Assembly: GCF_013407925.2 (NCBI RefSeq)
Contig: NZ_CP060201.1
Span: forward strand, 4,697,001-4,761,000
Reading direction: 5' to 3'
DNA length: 64,000 bases
From: Pseudomonas protegens
GTDB lineage: Bacteria; Pseudomonadota; Gammaproteobacteria; Pseudomonadales; Pseudomonadaceae
Positions 33,355 to 43,499 of this stretch are shown here, piece after piece (the stretch's first letter is position 1; every line of letters begins with the position of its first letter). Both the position numbers and the translations under genes were made by a program. The notes beneath the pieces are model-generated. The model did no database searches and was not told the origin of the DNA. It saw only the letters and a list, made by a program, of their open reading frames with translations.

Positions 33355-35664
33355 ATGGCACTGGCCCACACCCTCGGTTTTCCCCGCATCGGCGCTGACC
33401 GCGAACTGAAAAAAGCCCTTGAATCCCACTGGAAGGGCGACCTCGATCAGGCCGCCTTGCAGGGGATTGGCCGCGAGCTGCGGGCCCGGCACTGGCAGTT
33501 GCAGAAAGACGCCGGCATCGACCTGCTGCCGGTGGGCGATTTCGCCTGGTACGACCAGGTACTTACCCACTCCCTGACCTTCGGCGTGATTCCCGAGCGC
33601 TTCGACAGCCACCGCGATGCCCAGGGCCGCCCGACCCTGGACACCCTGTTCGCCATGGCCCGCGGCGCGTCCAGCGGTTGCTGCGGCGAGCAGGGGCAGG
33701 CGCAATATGCCCAGGAACTGACCAAGTGGTTCGACACCAACTACCACTATCTGGTCCCCGAATTCAGCGCCGAACAGAGCTTCAAGCTGAGCTGGGAGCA
33801 GCTGTTCGACGAGGTCGCGGAGGCCCATGCCCTGGGGCATCAGGTCAAGCCGGTGATCATTGGTCCCTTGACCTACCTGTGGCTGGGCAAGGCCAAGGGC
33901 AACGCCTTCAACAAGCTCGACCTGCTGGAGCGCCTGTTGCCGCTGTACGGCGAGATCCTCAACCGGCTCAAGGCCCAGGGCGTGGAATGGGTACAGATCG
34001 ACGAGCCGATCCTGACCCTCGACCTGCCCCAGGAATGGAAGAGCGCCTTCGAGCGGGCCTACCACATCCTTCAGTACTCGCCGCTGAAAAAGCTGGTGGC
34101 AACTTACTTCAGCGGTTTGGAAGACAACCTGGGCCTGGCGGTGGGCCTGCCGGTGGACGGCTTGCACATCGACGCGGTGCGTGCCCCGGAACAACTGGGC
34201 CAGGTCCTGGACCGGCTGCCGACCTACAAGATTCTTTCGGTGGGCCTGGTCAACGGACGCAATGTCTGGCGCTGCGAACTGGAGCAGGCCCTGCAACAGT
34301 TGCAGGTGGCCCAGGAGCGTTTTGGCGACAACCTCTGGGTCAGCAGTTCCTGCTCCCTGCTGCACAGCCCGGTGGACCTGTCCCGGGAGGATCAGCTGGA
34401 TGCCGAACTGAAAAGCTGGCTGGCCTTCGCCGTGCAGAAGTGTGGCGAGATCTCGGTCCTGCGCGATGCCCTGAACGACCCCCAGGCCCCGGCGGTGCAG
34501 GCGGCCCTGGCGCAAAGCCGGGCGGTCCAGGCCAGTCGCGCGCGGTCGCCACGGATTCACAAGCCCCAGGTCCAGGCGCGGGTCGAGGCCATCAGCGCCG
34601 CCGACAGCCAGCGCCGCTCGCCCTTTGCCCAACGTATCGAGCAGCAGCGGGCGCGCCTGCAACTGCCGGCCTTTCCCACCACCACCATCGGCTCGTTCCC
34701 GCAGACGTCATCGATCCGCCTGGCGCGCCAGGCCTACAAGCAAGGCAAGCTGTCGCTCAATGACTACACCGACGCCATGCACCGTGAGATCCGTCACGCG
34801 GTAGAGATTCAGGAGCGCCTGGGCCTGGACGTGCTGGTCCACGGCGAAGCCGAGCGCAACGACATGGTGGAGTACTTTGCCGAGCAGCTGGACGGTTACC
34901 TGTTCACCCGCTTCGGCTGGGTCCAGAGCTACGGTTCACGCTGCGTCAAGCCGGCGATCATCTACGGCGACCTGAGCCGGCCCCGGGCCATGACCGTGGA
35001 CTGGATCCAGTACGCCCAGAGCCTCACCGACAAGGTCATGAAAGGCATGCTCACCGGCCCTGTGACCATGCTCATGTGGTCCTTCCCCCGGGAGGATGTG
35101 TCACGCCAGGTCCAGGCCCAGCAGTTGGCCCTGGCCCTGCGCGATGAAGTGCAGGACCTGGAGCAGGCCGGGATCAAGATCGTGCAGATCGACGAGGCGG
35201 CGTTCCGCGAGGGCCTGCCCCTGCGCCGGGCGCAATGGCAGGAGTACCTGGATTGGGCGGTGCAGGCCTTCCGCCTGAGCGCCTCTGGGGTGAAGGACGC
35301 AACCCAGATCCATACCCACATGTGCTACAGCGAGTTCAACGACGTGATCGCCGCCATCGCCGCCATGGATGCCGACGTGATCACCATCGAGACATCCCGC
35401 TCGGACATGGAGTTGCTGCAAGCTTTCGAGGCCTTCGATTACCCCAACGACATCGGCCCCGGGGTGTACGACATCCATTCGCCACGGGTGCCGGATACCG
35501 CCGAGATGGTCAAGCTGATCAGCAAGGCCGCCCGGCGCATTCCCGCCGAGCGTCTGTGGGTCAACCCCGACTGCGGCCTGAAGACCCGGGCCTGGCCGGA
35601 AACCGAAGCGGCCCTGGTGAACATGGTGGCCGCCGCGCGGCAGCTGCGCAGCCAGCTGGCCTGA
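33355..35664 (+). CDS. metE: Cobalamin-independent methionine synthase
   Basis: 769 residues from the ATG at 33355, with AAGGAGG upstream; the frame open to 33301 is not needed. N-terminal [17 protein letters not shown] and the C-terminal catalytic half ([19 protein letters not shown]) are intact. The zinc ligands are visible in [10 protein letters not shown] (His and Cys) and in [11 protein letters not shown] (Cys). The enzyme transfers a methyl group from methyltetrahydropteroyl-triglutamate to homocysteine in the cytoplasm. It is divergent from metR, which normally activates it. Confidence 0.97.
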   Translation: MALAHTLGFPRIGADRELKKALESHWKGDLDQAALQGIGRELRARHWQLQKDAGIDLLPVGDFAWYDQVLTHSLTFGVIPERFDSHRDAQGRPTLDTLFAMARGASSGCCGEQGQAQYAQELTKWFDTNYHYLVPEFSAEQSFKLSWEQLFDEVAEAHALGHQVKPVIIGPLTYLWLGKAKGNAFNKLDLLERLLPLYGEILNRLKAQGVEWVQIDEPILTLDLPQEWKSAFERAYHILQYSPLKKLVATYFSGLEDNLGLAVGLPVDGLHIDAVRAPEQLGQVLDRLPTYKILSVGLVNGRNVWRCELEQALQQLQVAQERFGDNLWVSSSCSLLHSPVDLSREDQLDAELKSWLAFAVQKCGEISVLRDALNDPQAPAVQAALAQSRAVQASRARSPRIHKPQVQARVEAISAADSQRRSPFAQRIEQQRARLQLPAFPTTTIGSFPQTSSIRLARQAYKQGKLSLNDYTDAMHREIRHAVEIQERLGLDVLVHGEAERNDMVEYFAEQLDGYLFTRFGWVQSYGSRCVKPAIIYGDLSRPRAMTVDWIQYAQSLTDKVMKGMLTGPVTMLMWSFPREDVSRQVQAQQLALALRDEVQDLEQAGIKIVQIDEAAFREGLPLRRAQWQEYLDWAVQAFRLSASGVKDATQIHTHMCYSEFNDVIAAIAAMDADVITIETSRSDMELLQAFEAFDYPNDIGPGVYDIHSPRVPDTAEMVKLISKAARRIPAERLWVNPDCGLKTRAWPETEAALVNMVAAARQLRSQLA

Positions 35665-35847
35665 GGCCCTGGCCGGCGAAGGCGATCATCGGATCCTCTT
35701 GGTCGGCCCGGCAAGCGGCGCCCGACCGTCCCCTGTCGGATAACCGCTGGGCAATCTTCATCAAACTGTCACGCAACTGTGGCAGCGCGAATCATCGAAG
35801 TTCATCAGACTCGCGCTCCACTGGGGTTCTGCGTTTCGGTGTTTTCC

Positions 35848-36882
35848 ATGCGGGCAAGATTGTTTTCCACTGTCATCCTGCTGGCCGGGCTATTGCTCGG
35901 CCAGCTGTCCTTTGCGGCTGCGCGCTGCGATGTCAACGTACCCACGCAACGGGTCGACCTGCCACAGGTGAGCCTGGCTTATCAGAGCATTGGCCGGACT
36001 TCTGATCCGGCCTTGCTGCTGGTCATGGGCCTGGGCGGGCAATTGATCCACTGGCCGGACGAGGTGGTCATGGCCTTGTGTCAGCAGGGCTTTCGGGTGA
36101 TTCGCTATGACAATCGCGACGTCGGCCTGTCCACGTGGCGTGAGACGCCGGACAGCGCCAACCTGACCTTCGAGGTGCTGCGCTACAAGCTGGGCCTGCC
36201 GGTATCGGCGCCCTACACCCTGACCGACATGGCCGACGATGCCCTGGGGCTGATGAATGCCCTGCACATCGAGCAGTTCCATGTGCTGGGGGCGAGCATG
36301 GGCGGGATGATTGCCCAGCACCTGGCGGCCATGGCGCCACAACGGGTCGAGAGCCTGACCCTGATCATGACCAGCTCCGGCGCCGAAGGCCTGCCCGCGC
36401 CGAATGCGGCCCTGGTGCAGTTGCTGTCCCGGCGCAATGCGCCAAACCGCGAAGTGGCCCTGGAGCAACAGGCCGACCTGTTGGCGGCGCTGGGCAGCCC
36501 CAGGGTCGCGGATGATCGTCGGGTCCTGCTGCATCAGGCGGCCCTGGCCTATGACCGGGCGTTCAACCCGCAAGGGGTTCAGCGCCAGATCATGGCGATC
36601 CTCGCCGAACCGAGCCGGGTGGCGCTGCTCAAGCAACTGCGGGTGCCGACCCTGGTGGTGCATGGCACCGCCGATCCGCTGTTGCCGGTGATGCACGGCG
36701 TGCACCTAGCGGCGCAGATCCAGGGCAGCCAGTTGAAACTGATCCCGGGCCTGGCCCATCGTTTCCAGGAAGCTTTCAAGGCACCCTTGCTGGCGGCCGT
36801 GCTGCCGTACCTGCAAAGCCATCGCGAGGATAGGTCCCACTGGGCCCAGATCGAGCCGCTGGAAGTGGGGCGCATGCTCTGA
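35848..36882 (+). CDS. Exported alpha/beta hydrolase
   Basis: 344 residues from the ATG at 35848. A signal peptide ([21 protein letters not shown]) is cleaved near AAA. The nucleophile elbow is [11 protein letters not shown], the acid is in [12 protein letters not shown] and the His is in [22 protein letters not shown] near residue 90 places it with periplasmic esterase-like hydrolases common in pseudomonads. It stands between metE and the long minus-strand operon, so no partner gene is implied. The substrate is unknown. Confidence 0.85.
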   Translation: MRARLFSTVILLAGLLLGQLSFAAARCDVNVPTQRVDLPQVSLAYQSIGRTSDPALLLVMGLGGQLIHWPDEVVMALCQQGFRVIRYDNRDVGLSTWRETPDSANLTFEVLRYKLGLPVSAPYTLTDMADDALGLMNALHIEQFHVLGASMGGMIAQHLAAMAPQRVESLTLIMTSSGAEGLPAPNAALVQLLSRRNAPNREVALEQQADLLAALGSPRVADDRRVLLHQAALAYDRAFNPQGVQRQIMAILAEPSRVALLKQLRVPTLVVHGTADPLLPVMHGVHLAAQIQGSQLKLIPGLAHRFQEAFKAPLLAAVLPYLQSHREDRSHWAQIEPLEVGRML

Positions 36883-36909
36883 GCCAAGCCTCAAACGGAT
36901 AGATTTTCG

Positions 36910-36941
36910 CTTGCAGCTTGCAGCTTGCAGCTTGCAGCTTG
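36910..36941. repeat. Tandem 7-bp repeat
   Basis: TTGCAGC occurs four times in a row from 36911, then TTG. It lies in the spacer between the convergent hydrolase and response-regulator genes. Copy number is probably variable between strains. Confidence 0.85.
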
Positions 36942-36946
36942 TCGCG

Positions 36947-38341
36947 TCAGCGAACGATCTTGTCCACCTGAATGCCGAGCTTTTTCAGGCGGTACCAGAA
37001 GCTGCGCTCGGAAATGCCGATCATCTGCGCCGCCGCGGCCTGAACGCCATTGCTCTGCTGAAGGGCCGCGAGGATGTAGCTGCGTTCCACCTCCGCCAGG
37101 GCTGCGTCCAGGTCGCTGGGCACAGGCGCATTGACGCCGAGGAGGGGGCGGCCTTCGGCTCCCGCCGGCGGGGTGTCGAACAGATAGCCTGGCAGGTCGC
37201 TCTCCTCGATGACCGAGGCGCGAGCGACGATGGTGGCGCGCTCCACGCAGTTCTGCAGTTCGCGAATGTTGCCCGGCCAGGCGTAGCTGGCCATGGCCTG
37301 CAGCGCCTGCGGGCTGAAGCCGGTGATGCGCTTGCCGGCGGCGCCCAAGCTGTGGGCGAAGTGGCGGGCCAGCGGGGCGATGTCTTCGACCCGTTCGCGC
37401 AGCGCCGGCAGGGGAATGGGAAACACGTTGAGGCGGTAGTACAGGTCTTCGCGGAACTCCTTGTTGGCCACCGCTTCCAGCAGGTTCTTGTTGGTCGCGG
37501 CGATCACCCGCACGTCGACCTTGCGCTCCCGCGGATCGCCCACCGGCTCGATCACCCGCTCCTGCAGGGCGCGGAGAATCTTGGCCTGCAGGGCCAGGGG
37601 CATGTCGCCCACTTCGTCGAGGAACAGGGTGCCCTTGTCGGCCTGCTGAAAGCGCCCGATGCGGTCGGCCACGGCGCCGGTGAAGGCGCCCTTGCGATGG
37701 CCGAACATCTCGCTTTCCAGCAGGCCCTCGGGAATCGCCGCGCAGTTGACCGCGACAAACGGCTTGTCGGCGCGATTGCCGTGCTTGTGGATGGCCCGGG
37801 CGACCATTTCCTTGCCGGTGCCGCTTTCGCCGGTCAGGAGAATGGTGGCATTGCTGTCGCGCACCGAGTCCACCGCCTGCAGCACCCGGCGAAAGGTCGG
37901 GCTGTCGCCCACCAGGCTGTCGAACTGCTGGTGTTCGTCGAGTTCGGCGCGCATGCGCTGGTTGTCTTTGAGAATGTCGCGAAACTGCAGGGCCTTGCTG
38001 ACGGTGATGTCCAGCTCGTCGATATCGAACGGCTTGGCGATGTAGTCGTAGGCGCCGTTGCGCATGGACTGCACGGCGTTCTTCACCGTGCTGTAGGCGG
38101 TCATCACGATCACCGGCAGGTTCGGGTAGCGCTGCTTGATTTCCCCCAGCAACTGCGGCCCGTCCATGCCCGGCATGCGCCAGTCGCTGATCACCAGGTC
38201 GATGTCCTCCTGCTCCAGCACCTTGAGGGCGTGCAGGCCGTTGCTTGCGGTGAACACCTGAATGCCGTCCTGGCTCAGGGCCGAGGACAGCAGGTCGCAG
38301 AGTTTCGGTTCGTCGTCGACCACCAGCAGGTTATGCGTCAT
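36947..38341 (-). CDS. Sigma-54-dependent response regulator (NtrC family, MifR-like)
   Basis: 464 residues from the ATG at 38341, overlapping the kinase gene by 11 bases. Receiver at 1-120 with LVVDDEPKLCDLL, phospho-Asp in VISDWRMPGMDG and Lys in YIAKPFD. AAA+ domain at about 140-370 with Walker A GESGTGKE, an intact GAFTGA loop in GHRKGAFTGAVAD, and Walker B GTLFLDEVGDM. The C-terminal Fis-type helix-turn-helix ends RSFWYRLKKLGI. It activates sigma-54 promoters after phosphorylation. It resembles MifR of P. aeruginosa, but the gene context differs. It is the last gene of the operon whose promoter at 44238 is sigma-54 type, so it probably activates its own operon. Confidence 0.92.
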   Translation of the reverse strand: MTHNLLVVDDEPKLCDLLSSALSQDGIQVFTASNGLHALKVLEQEDIDLVISDWRMPGMDGPQLLGEIKQRYPNLPVIVMTAYSTVKNAVQSMRNGAYDYIAKPFDIDELDITVSKALQFRDILKDNQRMRAELDEHQQFDSLVGDSPTFRRVLQAVDSVRDSNATILLTGESGTGKEMVARAIHKHGNRADKPFVAVNCAAIPEGLLESEMFGHRKGAFTGAVADRIGRFQQADKGTLFLDEVGDMPLALQAKILRALQERVIEPVGDPRERKVDVRVIAATNKNLLEAVANKEFREDLYYRLNVFPIPLPALRERVEDIAPLARHFAHSLGAAGKRITGFSPQALQAMASYAWPGNIRELQNCVERATIVARASVIEESDLPGYLFDTPPAGAEGRPLLGVNAPVPSDLDAALAEVERSYILAALQQSNGVQAAAAQMIGISERSFWYRLKKLGIQVDKIVR

Positions 38342-40103
38342 CACTGTCCTCGTCGTCCTCTTCACCGTTGGCCGGAATGTACAGGCTGAAGGTGGCGCCG
38401 GCATCTTTTTCGCTGACGCACTCGATATGGCCGTCATGGCTTTCCATGATCGAGAAGACTTTAGCCAAGCCCAGGCCGGTGCCCGAGGCCTTGGTGGTGA
38501 CGAATGGGGTGAAAATGCGCTCCAGCATGTCCGGCTCGATGCCCTGGCCGGTGTCGCTGACGCTGATGATGGTTTCGTCGTTCTGCTGGGCGATGCCCAG
38601 GGTCAGGCGGCCGCCTTCGGGCATGGCGTCGATGGCATTGAGGATCAGGTTCAGGCAGGCCTGCTTGAGCTGCCGGGCGTCGGCGTGGATGGTCGCGCCG
38701 GGGGCCTGGTCGTCGATGCGCGCATCGATGTTGTGGGTCGCCAGTTCCGGGGTGCAGAAGCCCAGCAATTCCTCCAGCAAAGGGCGCGCCGGCTGGGTGG
38801 CGCGGATCGGCGCGCTGGGCTTGGCGAAGTCGAGGAACTCGGTGATCAGGTCATTGATCCGGCTGACTTCGCTGATCACGTATTCCAGGTGGCGCTTGTC
38901 GTTTTCCGGCAGGTTGGCCCGGCGGTGCAGCAGTTGGGTGGCGGTCTTGATGATGCCCAGGGGGTTGCGGATCTCGTGGGCCAGGCCCATGGCCACTTCG
39001 CCCAGGGCGTGCAGGCGGTCCCGGCGACGCAGTTGGGCTTCCAGGTGCTGCAGTTCGCCGAGGCGTTCGGTCATGTGGTTGAAGGTGCTGCTCAGCTCCG
39101 CCAGTTCGTCGCCGCCGATCACCGGCACCCGTTGCCGGTAGTCGCCGGCAATCACCGCCTGGACGCCCTTGGACAGGCCCCGCAGCGGCCGGGTCAAGCG
39201 TTGCGACACCAGCCAGCCGACGCACAGCGAGGCCGCCGAGCTGAGGAGAAAGATCAGGATGAACAGGTTGCTCTGGTTGACCAGGCCCACCAGGCTGCTG
39301 TGACGCAGCAAGCCGCTGAAAATCACCCCCACCAGGTCACCGCTGTCATTGAAGATCGGTCGGTACAGGCCGCTGTAGCGGCTGGTGAACTGTTCGGTGG
39401 GCTGGCGCGTGGCGCGCAGGATGTCTTCGATCTTGTGCGGCACCCGCGCAGGGTGATCCTCGAAGCGCTGGGTGGCGAAGATCTCGGAGAAGTCATCGGC
39501 CTTGGCCAGGTACAGGCGCAGGTCCAGGGAATGCACATCGGCCACGCTGGTGAGGAAGCTGGCGTCCAGGTAGGTGGCGATCAACAGCTGATAGTCGACG
39601 CCGTCCAACTGGGTCTGGAAGGTCGAGACCACCGCCCCGGTGGCGACACCGCCAACCTGGATGGTCTGCAGCACGGCATTGGAGGCGGTGCTGATCTGCC
39701 CCACCACGTCGTCGGCGGCGGTGGTGAACATCACTTTGTGGTCGTTCTTGCGAATCAGTGCCACCACGTCGATGCCCATGGAGTCGGCGATGTCGGCGGT
39801 GAGCTTGTCGTGCTTGGCCGCATTGCGATCGGTGGGCGGGCGGGTGTAGCGCAGGAACAGCTGGGCGATCCGTGCGTTGTCACGCAGGATCTCGGTGATC
39901 TCGTCCTCGACGATCTTGGTGGATTCCTGCAGCCAGATCCGCACGTTGCTGTCGAAGATTTCCGACAGCGTGGTGGCCGCCAGCTCAGCCGCGATCATGG
40001 TCGGGATCACACTGACCAACCAGAAGGCCAGCACCAGCTTGCGCTGCAGGCTCCAGCGGGAGATGGCGAAGGGGCGAGGCGAGCGACGATCTTTTCTGGT
40101 CAT
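38331..40103 (-). CDS. Sensor histidine kinase, cognate to the adjacent sigma-54 regulator
   Basis: 590 residues. Two membrane helices (about 23-43 and 270-290) enclose a periplasmic sensor of about 225 residues of dCache-like length. HAMP follows at SQRLTRPLRGLSKGV. The H-box is GEVAMGLAHEIRNPLG (His near 378). N-box NLILNAIDAMPEGG and G-boxes DTGQGIEPD and GTGLGLAKVF are all present. A very acidic tail (EEDDEDSDDA) ends the protein. Its stop overlaps the regulator start by 11 bases and its start overlaps the GNAT stop by four, so the two-component pair is coupled to four metabolic genes. The ligand is unknown. Confidence 0.92.
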   Translation of the reverse strand: MTRKDRRSPRPFAISRWSLQRKLVLAFWLVSVIPTMIAAELAATTLSEIFDSNVRIWLQESTKIVEDEITEILRDNARIAQLFLRYTRPPTDRNAAKHDKLTADIADSMGIDVVALIRKNDHKVMFTTAADDVVGQISTASNAVLQTIQVGGVATGAVVSTFQTQLDGVDYQLLIATYLDASFLTSVADVHSLDLRLYLAKADDFSEIFATQRFEDHPARVPHKIEDILRATRQPTEQFTSRYSGLYRPIFNDSGDLVGVIFSGLLRHSSLVGLVNQSNLFILIFLLSSAASLCVGWLVSQRLTRPLRGLSKGVQAVIAGDYRQRVPVIGGDELAELSSTFNHMTERLGELQHLEAQLRRRDRLHALGEVAMGLAHEIRNPLGIIKTATQLLHRRANLPENDKRHLEYVISEVSRINDLITEFLDFAKPSAPIRATQPARPLLEELLGFCTPELATHNIDARIDDQAPGATIHADARQLKQACLNLILNAIDAMPEGGRLTLGIAQQNDETIISVSDTGQGIEPDMLERIFTPFVTTKASGTGLGLAKVFSIMESHDGHIECVSEKDAGATFSLYIPANGEEDDEDSDDA

Positions 40104-41227
40104 GTACTTTCGCTTATTGCAGCAGCCATGGCGGGGTCGGAGCGATCCGGGCGGACAAAGCGTTTTATCACTTTGAGCAGGGCGTTGAGCAACGGATTGC
40201 GGTGGCGGAAAAACAGCATGTTACCGGTGAAGCGGCAACCCAGGCGCAGTTTGCTGGCATAGCCCGCCTGGCCGCACTCGTAGAGCGGAATCCGTTGCTG
40301 GATGCAGAAGTCGACATTGGCCAGCCAGCTGCGGAAATACAGGTTGTGCTCGCGACTGACATTGAGGTCGTGGGCAAAGAACTTGTCGATCAGCCGATGC
40401 TGGTCGATGAGGATCAGGTTGAACGCCACCAACTGCTCGCCGACCCAGTACAGGACGCAGGCGGCACGCTCGCCCAACTGCTCGAGGATCGCCGTGAAGT
40501 AGTCCGCCGGCAGGCGTTCGAACTGCAGGTCGCTGCGATTCAGGGTGGCTTCGTACAGGCGCATGATGTCCGGCAGCACGTCGTCGATCTGCCGCCGCCA
40601 TTCGATGCGCGGTGCCGGAGCCCGGAGCTTGCGCCGCAGGTCCTTGCGGGTGGATTTGCCCAGGGTGCCCAGGTACGCGTCGATCGAGGCGAAGGGCACG
40701 GGCAGCAACGCGGTGGGCAGGCTGGGCATGGCTTGCAGGCCGGCGGCCAGGCAGCTGTCGGCCCATTGCTGGTCGTGGCTGGGGGCATCCTTGACCGCCA
40801 ACAGGCCGATGCCAAAGCTGTCGGCGTCGCGCCGGGCCAGTTTCAGCAGTTCTTCGAGCAAGGCCTGACGACGCTGGGGCGGGACGTGGCTGGCGGTGCC
40901 GGCGTTGCACTGTTCGGCCACCGGCGAGCCGATGGCGTACAGGCGCAGTTGCAGGACACCGGGCCACTGGCGCTCCAGGCGTTCGGTAAAGCGTTTGGCC
41001 AGCCCTGACACCGTGGTGTCGAGCCGGTACTGGGTGGTGAAGGCCGGGGCCACCGCCACCAGGGTCGAGCCCTCGAAGACCGCCAGGTAGCGCCACTGAA
41101 AGTCGGCAATGGCGGCTTTTTCCACGGCCAGGTAGTAATCCCAATCCTCCAGGGCCCCCGGAAAACAGTCATTCCAGGCACTGCGTTCGATGGCCTGTAT
41201 GGTTGAAAAGGCTTGGGCGGTAATCAC
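40100..41227 (-). CDS. GNAT/FemAB-like acyltransferase (cyanophycinase-type peptidyl transferase fold)
   Basis: 375 residues from a GTG at 41227 with AAGGA six bases upstream; no ATG is better placed. The C-terminal half resembles the second GNAT domain of FemAB-like proteins (VGEQLVAFNLILIDQHRLIDK, then VDFCIQQRIPLYECGQAGYASK). Such proteins attach an amino acid or acyl group to an amine, using acyl-CoA or aminoacyl-tRNA. It overlaps the kinase start by four bases and begins 14 bases after the hydrolase stop. The position within a pathway operon makes it a likely bond-forming step. Substrates are not known. Confidence 0.75.
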   Translation of the reverse strand: MITAQAFSTIQAIERSAWNDCFPGALEDWDYYLAVEKAAIADFQWRYLAVFEGSTLVAVAPAFTTQYRLDTTVSGLAKRFTERLERQWPGVLQLRLYAIGSPVAEQCNAGTASHVPPQRRQALLEELLKLARRDADSFGIGLLAVKDAPSHDQQWADSCLAAGLQAMPSLPTALLPVPFASIDAYLGTLGKSTRKDLRRKLRAPAPRIEWRRQIDDVLPDIMRLYEATLNRSDLQFERLPADYFTAILEQLGERAACVLYWVGEQLVAFNLILIDQHRLIDKFFAHDLNVSREHNLYFRSWLANVDFCIQQRIPLYECGQAGYASKLRLGCRFTGNMLFFRHRNPLLNALLKVIKRFVRPDRSDPAMAAAISEST

Positions 41228-41241
41228 GTCTCTTCCTTAAG

Positions 41242-42108
41242 TCACGCCAGCTGTCGGTAGTCTTCACGTTCGGCGGGTTGGGTCACTCGTTGCTGGATGA
41301 AGTCGACGCTTAGCTCGATCACCCGCTGGTACTGCAGGTCCACGGTGATCATGTGATAGCAGTTGTCGAGGAGGATCTTGGTCACCGGTCCGCCGAGCTT
41401 GCGCTCCACGTAGTTGGCGTTCCAGGGACTGGTGATGTCGTCCTCGCTGGAGTGCAGCACCAGGGCCGGGGTCATGATCGAGGGCATGCGTTTCTTGACT
41501 ACGGCGTTCATCCGATGCAACTCGCGCACCGTCACGCCCTCCATGGTCAAGAGGCCCGCGTCGCTGCTCTGGCCGGCTTTCATCTGCTTCTCGACGATGG
41601 CCCGCAGGCGTTCGTTCTTGATGCCGTAGGGCGGTTTCTCTTCGAAACGGCAGATGTGCACGCCAAAGGGAATCTTCATCAGCAGCGGCGTGAGGAACGC
41701 CAGCTTGTTGATGCTCCAGCCGTCGTACTTGAGGGTGGTGGAGTACATCAGCAGGCCGCTGATCTGCCCCGGATGCTCGGAGGCCAGGTACATGGACATC
41801 ACCGCGCCCATGGACAGGCCGCCGACGAACACCTGCTCGTGACGCTGCTGCACGCCGACAAAGGTTTGGCGCACGCCTTCGTACCAGTCCTGCCAGCCGG
41901 TGGCCTGCAGGTCGCTGTTGTCCCCGCAGTGCCCGGGCAGGGTCGGAACGTACACCGTGCACGTCCCGTCCTTGGCCAGGCCCTGGGCCACCCGACGGAG
42001 TTCCGTCGGGGTGCCGGTCAGGCCGTGGATCAACAAGACCCCGACCGGACCCGTGCCGAGAACGAAGCCGGCGTCGCCTTCGCCCAGATCGATCTCAGCG
42101 GCGCTCAT
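41242..42108 (-). CDS. Alpha/beta hydrolase, carboxylesterase type
   Basis: 288 residues. Oxyanion region VLLIHGLTGTPTELR, nucleophile elbow GGLSMGAVMS (Ser near 99), acid in VLHSSEDDITSP and His in LDNCYHMITVD. The family includes monoacylglycerol-lipase-like and carboxylesterase YvaK-like enzymes and is cytoplasmic. Its start overlaps the aminotransferase stop by four bases. In this operon it could release, cyclise or de-esterify an intermediate. Confidence 0.85.
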   Translation of the reverse strand: MSAAEIDLGEGDAGFVLGTGPVGVLLIHGLTGTPTELRRVAQGLAKDGTCTVYVPTLPGHCGDNSDLQATGWQDWYEGVRQTFVGVQQRHEQVFVGGLSMGAVMSMYLASEHPGQISGLLMYSTTLKYDGWSINKLAFLTPLLMKIPFGVHICRFEEKPPYGIKNERLRAIVEKQMKAGQSSDAGLLTMEGVTVRELHRMNAVVKKRMPSIMTPALVLHSSEDDITSPWNANYVERKLGGPVTKILLDNCYHMITVDLQYQRVIELSVDFIQQRVTQPAEREDYRQLA

Positions 42109-43499
42109 CGCTTCATGGCCCGATCCAGCAGGCGGTCCAGCAGAGCGATGCCCAGGTCGATTTCCGCGTAGCTGATTTCCAGCGACGGGGCCAGGGTGAT
42201 GACGTTCTTGTAGTAGCCGCCCACATCGAGGATCAGGCCCAGGCGCTGGCCGTTGATTTCGATGTCGCCCTTCATGCCTTCCTCGACCATGAAGTCCAGG
42301 GTCGCCTTGTCCGGGGTGAAGCCGTCGGTGGTGCAGATTTCGCAGCGCAGGGCCAGGCCCAGGCCGTCGACGTCGCCGATGATCGGGTAGCGCTTCTGCA
42401 GGTCTTGCAGGCCGGCCAGGAAGTACTTGCCCTTTTCCATGACCATCGCGCCGTAGTCGATCTCGCTGGTCATCTTGAACATTTCCAGGCCCACGGCGGT
42501 GCCCAGCGGGTTGGAGGCGAAGGTGGAGTGGGTCGAACCTGGCGGGAACACGCCCGGGTTGATCAGCTCTTCACGGGCCCAGATGCCGCCCAGCGGGTTG
42601 AGGCCGTTGGTCAGCGCCTTGCCGAACACGATCACGTCGGGTTTGACGTCGAAGTGCTCGATCGACCACAGCTTGCCGGTGCGGTAGAAGCCCATCTGGA
42701 TTTCGTCCACCACCAGCAGGATGCCGTGCTGGTCCAGCACATGCTTGAGCTCGCTGTAGAAGTTCATCGGCGGGATCACGTAGCCGCCGGTGCCCTGGAT
42801 CGGCTCGACATAGAAGGCGGCGTATTCGCTCTGGCCGACTTTCGGGTCCCATACGCCGTTGTATTCGGTTTCGAACAGGCGGGCGAACTGCTGCACGCAA
42901 TGGCTGCCGTACTCTTCCTTGGTCATGCCTTTAGGACCGCGGAAGTGGTACGGGAACGGGATGAACTGCGCGCGCTCGCCGAAGTGGCCGTAGCGGCGAC
43001 GGTAGCGGTAGCTGGAGGTGATCGACGAGGCGCCCAGGGTACGACCGTGGTAGCCGCCTTCGAAGGCGAACATCAAGCTCTTGCCGTTGGTGGCGTTACG
43101 CACCACTTTCAGTGAGTCCTCGACCGACTGCGAACCGCCGACGTTGAAGTGCACGCGACCGTCCAGGCCGAACTTCTTCTTGGCGTCCACGGCGATCATT
43201 TCCGACAGTTCGATCTTGCCTTTGTGCAGGTACTGGCTGGCGATCTGCGGCAGGGTGTCGATCTGTTGCTTGAGGGCATTGTTCAGGCGCGGGTTGGCGT
43301 AGCCGAAGTTCACCGCCGAGTACCACATCTGCAGGTCGAGGTAAGCCTGGTCGCTGGTGTCCCAGACATAGGAGCCTTCGCAGCGGCTGAAAATGCGCGG
43401 TGGTTCGATGTAGTGAACGGTATCGCCGTAGGAGCAGTACTTGGCTTCTTTTTCCAGAAGGATCTGGTCTTCTGGGGTCGCGATGCGGATATCAGACAT
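42105..43499 (-). CDS. Class III aminotransferase
   Basis: 464 residues from the ATG at 43499 (MSDIRIATPEDQILLEKEAK). The PLP fold is clear: GGSQSVEDSLKVVRNATN, then FEGGYHGRT, VVDEIQMGFYRTGKLW and the PLP lysine in VIVFGKALTNGLNP. The family moves an omega- or alpha-amino group between an amine donor and a keto acceptor. The protein is cytoplasmic. Its start overlaps the HAD gene end by eight bases, and its stop overlaps the hydrolase start by four. It is probably the amino-group step of the operon's pathway. Confidence 0.92.
   Translation of the reverse strand: MSDIRIATPEDQILLEKEAKYCSYGDTVHYIEPPRIFSRCEGSYVWDTSDQAYLDLQMWYSAVNFGYANPRLNNALKQQIDTLPQIASQYLHKGKIELSEMIAVDAKKKFGLDGRVHFNVGGSQSVEDSLKVVRNATNGKSLMFAFEGGYHGRTLGASSITSSYRYRRRYGHFGERAQFIPFPYHFRGPKGMTKEEYGSHCVQQFARLFETEYNGVWDPKVGQSEYAAFYVEPIQGTGGYVIPPMNFYSELKHVLDQHGILLVVDEIQMGFYRTGKLWSIEHFDVKPDVIVFGKALTNGLNPLGGIWAREELINPGVFPPGSTHSTFASNPLGTAVGLEMFKMTSEIDYGAMVMEKGKYFLAGLQDLQKRYPIIGDVDGLGLALRCEICTTDGFTPDKATLDFMVEEGMKGDIEINGQRLGLILDVGGYYKNVITLAPSLEISYAEIDLGIALLDRLLDRAMKR

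Noticed and set aside
36947..40103. Naming the two-component pair mifR/mifS
   Set aside because: The regulator resembles MifR, but the enzymes coupled to it are not part of the mif locus as I know it, so the symbols were not assigned.
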